This document shows, piece after piece, positions 6,554 to 7,566 of a stretch of 7,566 bases of DNA. This DNA comes from an uncultured bacterium (GTDB lineage: Bacteria; Patescibacteria; JAEDAM01; Absconditabacterales; Absconditicoccaceae), in NCBI GenBank assembly GCA_937950065.1, contig CALFEN010000036.1:1-7566 (forward strand), read 5' to 3'. The notes under the pieces are model-generated. The model worked only from the letters and a program-made list of their open reading frames with translations, searched no databases and was not told the origin of the DNA. Every line of letters starts with the position of its first letter. Within the stretch, counting starts at the first letter, position 1. The translations under genes and the position numbers were made by a program.

Positions 6554-6600
6554 AAACGCAGTCGGCGCTGGGGGATCCCCCCAGCGCCGTTTGGACGTTT
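6554..6600. repeat. GC-rich perfect hairpin 2
   Basis: A 12-bp perfect stem, CGGCGCTGGGGG/CCCCCAGCGCCG (6563-6574 with 6578-6589), has an ATC loop. An outer AAACG/CGTTT pair (6554-6558 with 6596-6600) lies beyond a small internal loop. It begins a few bases after the stop of the two-helix gene. Read on the plus strand it is followed by CTTTTATTTTAT and would terminate. On the minus strand it is followed by GTAAAAAAATCG and would not be a classical terminator. It may block antisense transcription or protect the mRNA 3' end. Confidence 0.75.
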
Positions 6601-6603
6601 CTT

Positions 6604-6768
6604 TTATTTTATCCAGAAGTGTTGGAAAAATGCTATCCCCGCTATTATTGTGAATAATATATAAAATATTAAAATAAAACGATGGTATTTCCGCCGTTGT
6701 CTTGGGGTTAGGATCCTTTTTTGGAAGAATATGCATAAGCCAAGCACTACAGCTATTGTTCCCAGCAT
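6604..6768 (-). CDS. 54-residue two-helix membrane protein
   Basis: ATG at 6768, TAA at 6604-6606. Helix 1 (MLGTIAVVLGLCIFF, residues 1-15) and helix 2 (about 31-50, FILIFYILFTIIAGIAFF) are joined by the strongly basic loop QKRILTPRQRRKYHR, so both ends would face outward under the positive-inside rule. The start is fixed by GGAGG exactly 6 bases upstream. The overlapping frame from GTG 6775 is rejected because it would begin inside that SD's spacer and gives a non-membrane, low-quality product. There is no TGA; its glycines use GGA, GGC and GGG. GC content is above its neighbours. Size and topology fit a small membrane regulator, a toxin of type I systems or a phage-type protein, but I recognise no family. 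Confidence 0.7.
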   Translation of the reverse strand: MLGTIAVVLGLCIFFQKRILTPRQRRKYHRFILIFYILFTIIAGIAFFQHFWIK

Positions 6769-6774
6769 ATAGCA

Positions 6775-6779
6775 CCTCC
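6775..6779 (-). promoter_or_regulatory. Strong Shine-Dalgarno of the two-helix gene
   Basis: GGAGG on the minus strand, 6 bases before ATG 6768. It decides this start. It is notable because none of the UGA-recoded genes whose starts lie in the window has a comparable SD. Confidence 0.75.
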
Positions 6780-6780
6780 A

Positions 6781-6832
6781 GTGTATTATATATATAAATA
6801 TTTTTTACTAAATATCAATATATATAATACAC
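6781..6832. promoter_or_regulatory. Large inverted repeat over a likely promoter (operator candidate)
   Basis: GTGTATTATATATAT (6781-6795) is exactly repeated in reverse at 6818-6832. After two mismatched positions the pairing continues (ATATTT 6798-6803 with AAATAT 6810-6815), leaving a 6-base centre. On the minus strand a TTGATA (6818-6813), 16 bases, TATATA (6796-6791) promoter fits inside it, with its start about 16 bases before the ATG at 6768. The position suggests a dimeric repressor site; a cruciform or RNA hairpin is also possible. Confidence 0.6.
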
Positions 6833-7070
6833 TATTTCGTTGAAAAAAATTATCACAAGAGATGATATAAAGAAATATCAGAAATAATTATGTACTAAAG
6901 ATGTTTTTGTTTACTGCTCTTGAAATTAATATCTTGATTTTTGAAAGAAAAAAAATTATTATTTAAAATATATACAGTGCTGATTATTTGAATATGAAAT
7001 TTTAAATAATATTTCAGATTCTATTTTACATGAATACAGTTTTGTAGCATTTACCTGAATTTATTATTAT
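6833..7070. other. AT-rich stretch with no gene seen
   Basis: This completes a 302-base gap without a protein gene between 6769 and 7070. No frame on either strand longer than a few tens of codons looks like protein with either code. I see no tRNA fold, repeat array or clear terminator. A 7-base T-run on the minus strand (about 6950-6956) follows weak AT stems and might end the upstream transcript. Confidence 0.5.
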
Positions 7071-7566
7071 CTATTCTAAAACTGTCTCAAGTACATAAAA
7101 AAGTAATGCAGAACATTTTTCTTTTATAGTATAGTTAGTTTTACCACTCATAAAATCCGCTCTTAATTTTGTCAGTTTTTTATCCATTTTATTTGATAGT
7201 TTTTCAAACTTTTTTTTAGCTTTGGTTCTTAATTCGAACAAGTCTGGTATCATTTCAAATATTCTTCTACTGTTTTCTATTGTCTTTGATTTTTTTATCT
7301 CTTGGAAGCCTGTTTTGTTTAGATTATTTACAAATTCCTGATACAAAGGTCATTTTTCTAAAGTTTTCCCTGCTATCATAATTTCAGTTTCGTTTTCTGA
7401 AGTTATCTTTCCAGAGATATCCATATTTTCTATAGCAGTCGATTTTAATCTCAAGATAAAGGGATTTATATCCTCATATAATTTTATTAAATCCTCAAGT
7501 GATATCTTATTTTTTAATTTTTCCCTAGCACGAAATATTATTAGGTTTTCGAGTTGTATTTTGGCA
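7071..7566 (-). CDS. Unrecognised charged protein, C-terminal 164 residues
   Basis: The frame is open from the window edge to TAG at 7071-7073, with one in-frame TGA (EKGPLYQEF). The standard code would split it into an apparent 91-residue ORF. The product is Lys/Glu-rich and almost wholly helical, with a likely coiled coil in FELRTKAKKKFEKLSNKMDK and a hydrophobic end, ALLFYVLETVLE. Segments such as STAIENMDISGKITSENETEIM look like a folded domain rather than low-complexity filler. No family is recognised. It is the only complete stop codon here that is TAG. Confidence 0.75.

Noticed and set aside
6539..6775. 78-codon minus-strand frame starting at GTG 6775
   Set aside because: Its start lies within the SD of the ATG at 6768, and it runs through the 12-bp GC hairpin. 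The ATG frame gives a clean two-helix membrane protein.
1..7566. CRISPR array, tRNA or rRNA genes
   Set aside because: There are no regularly spaced repeats, no cloverleaf-forming segments with a CCA-type end, and no rRNA-like conserved blocks in either strand.

Overview
The window is AT-rich bacterial DNA in which every recognisable gene lies on the minus strand. It appears to come from a genome that reads UGA as glycine (translation table 25), as in Gracilibacteria and Absconditabacteria (SR1) of the Candidate Phyla Radiation. With the standard code, nearly all genes look broken. With UGA = Gly and only TAA/TAG as stops, long intact frames appear whose motifs match known families. Examples are the glycine-rich Obg domain and DVPG switch, a complete Nudix box, and the GNAT acetyl-CoA loop. 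I counted about 85 in-frame TGA codons by hand. They fall at expected glycines, and TGG still encodes Trp, so UGA = Trp does not fit. The sequence does not say which of the two phyla is the source.

Layout, from high to low coordinates (the direction of transcription). 7566-7071 is the C-terminal part of an unrecognised charged protein. 7070-6769 is non-coding and contains a 52-bp inverted repeat over a likely promoter. 6768-6604 is a 54-residue two-helix membrane protein with a textbook Shine-Dalgarno, followed by a very stable GC hairpin. 6452-5688 is a membrane-anchored protein with an HELMH zinc-protease motif and its own promoter. 5610-5446 is a GC-rich 54-residue peptide with cysteine clusters at both ends, followed by a possible coupled 18-codon ORF whose start lies inside a GC hairpin. 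5173-4730 is a GatB/YqeY protein. 4662-1 is a densely packed run: a secreted type IV secretion pilin-like protein, a small protein possibly related to the MBL fold, a four-cysteine protein, a Nudix hydrolase, two tandem GNAT acetyltransferases, Obg, and the N-terminus of an unrecognised protein.

The compact run 4662-504 probably contains one or two transcription units of housekeeping and metabolic genes. Two GC-rich inserts (about 5412-5640 and 6554-6780) stand apart. Their ORFs use no UGA codon, the second gene and the mini-ORF have strong SD sequences that the recoded genes lack, and each insert contains a perfect GC hairpin. They flank the HELMH protease and are the best place to look for something undescribed. 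A link between these three genes is inference from position only.
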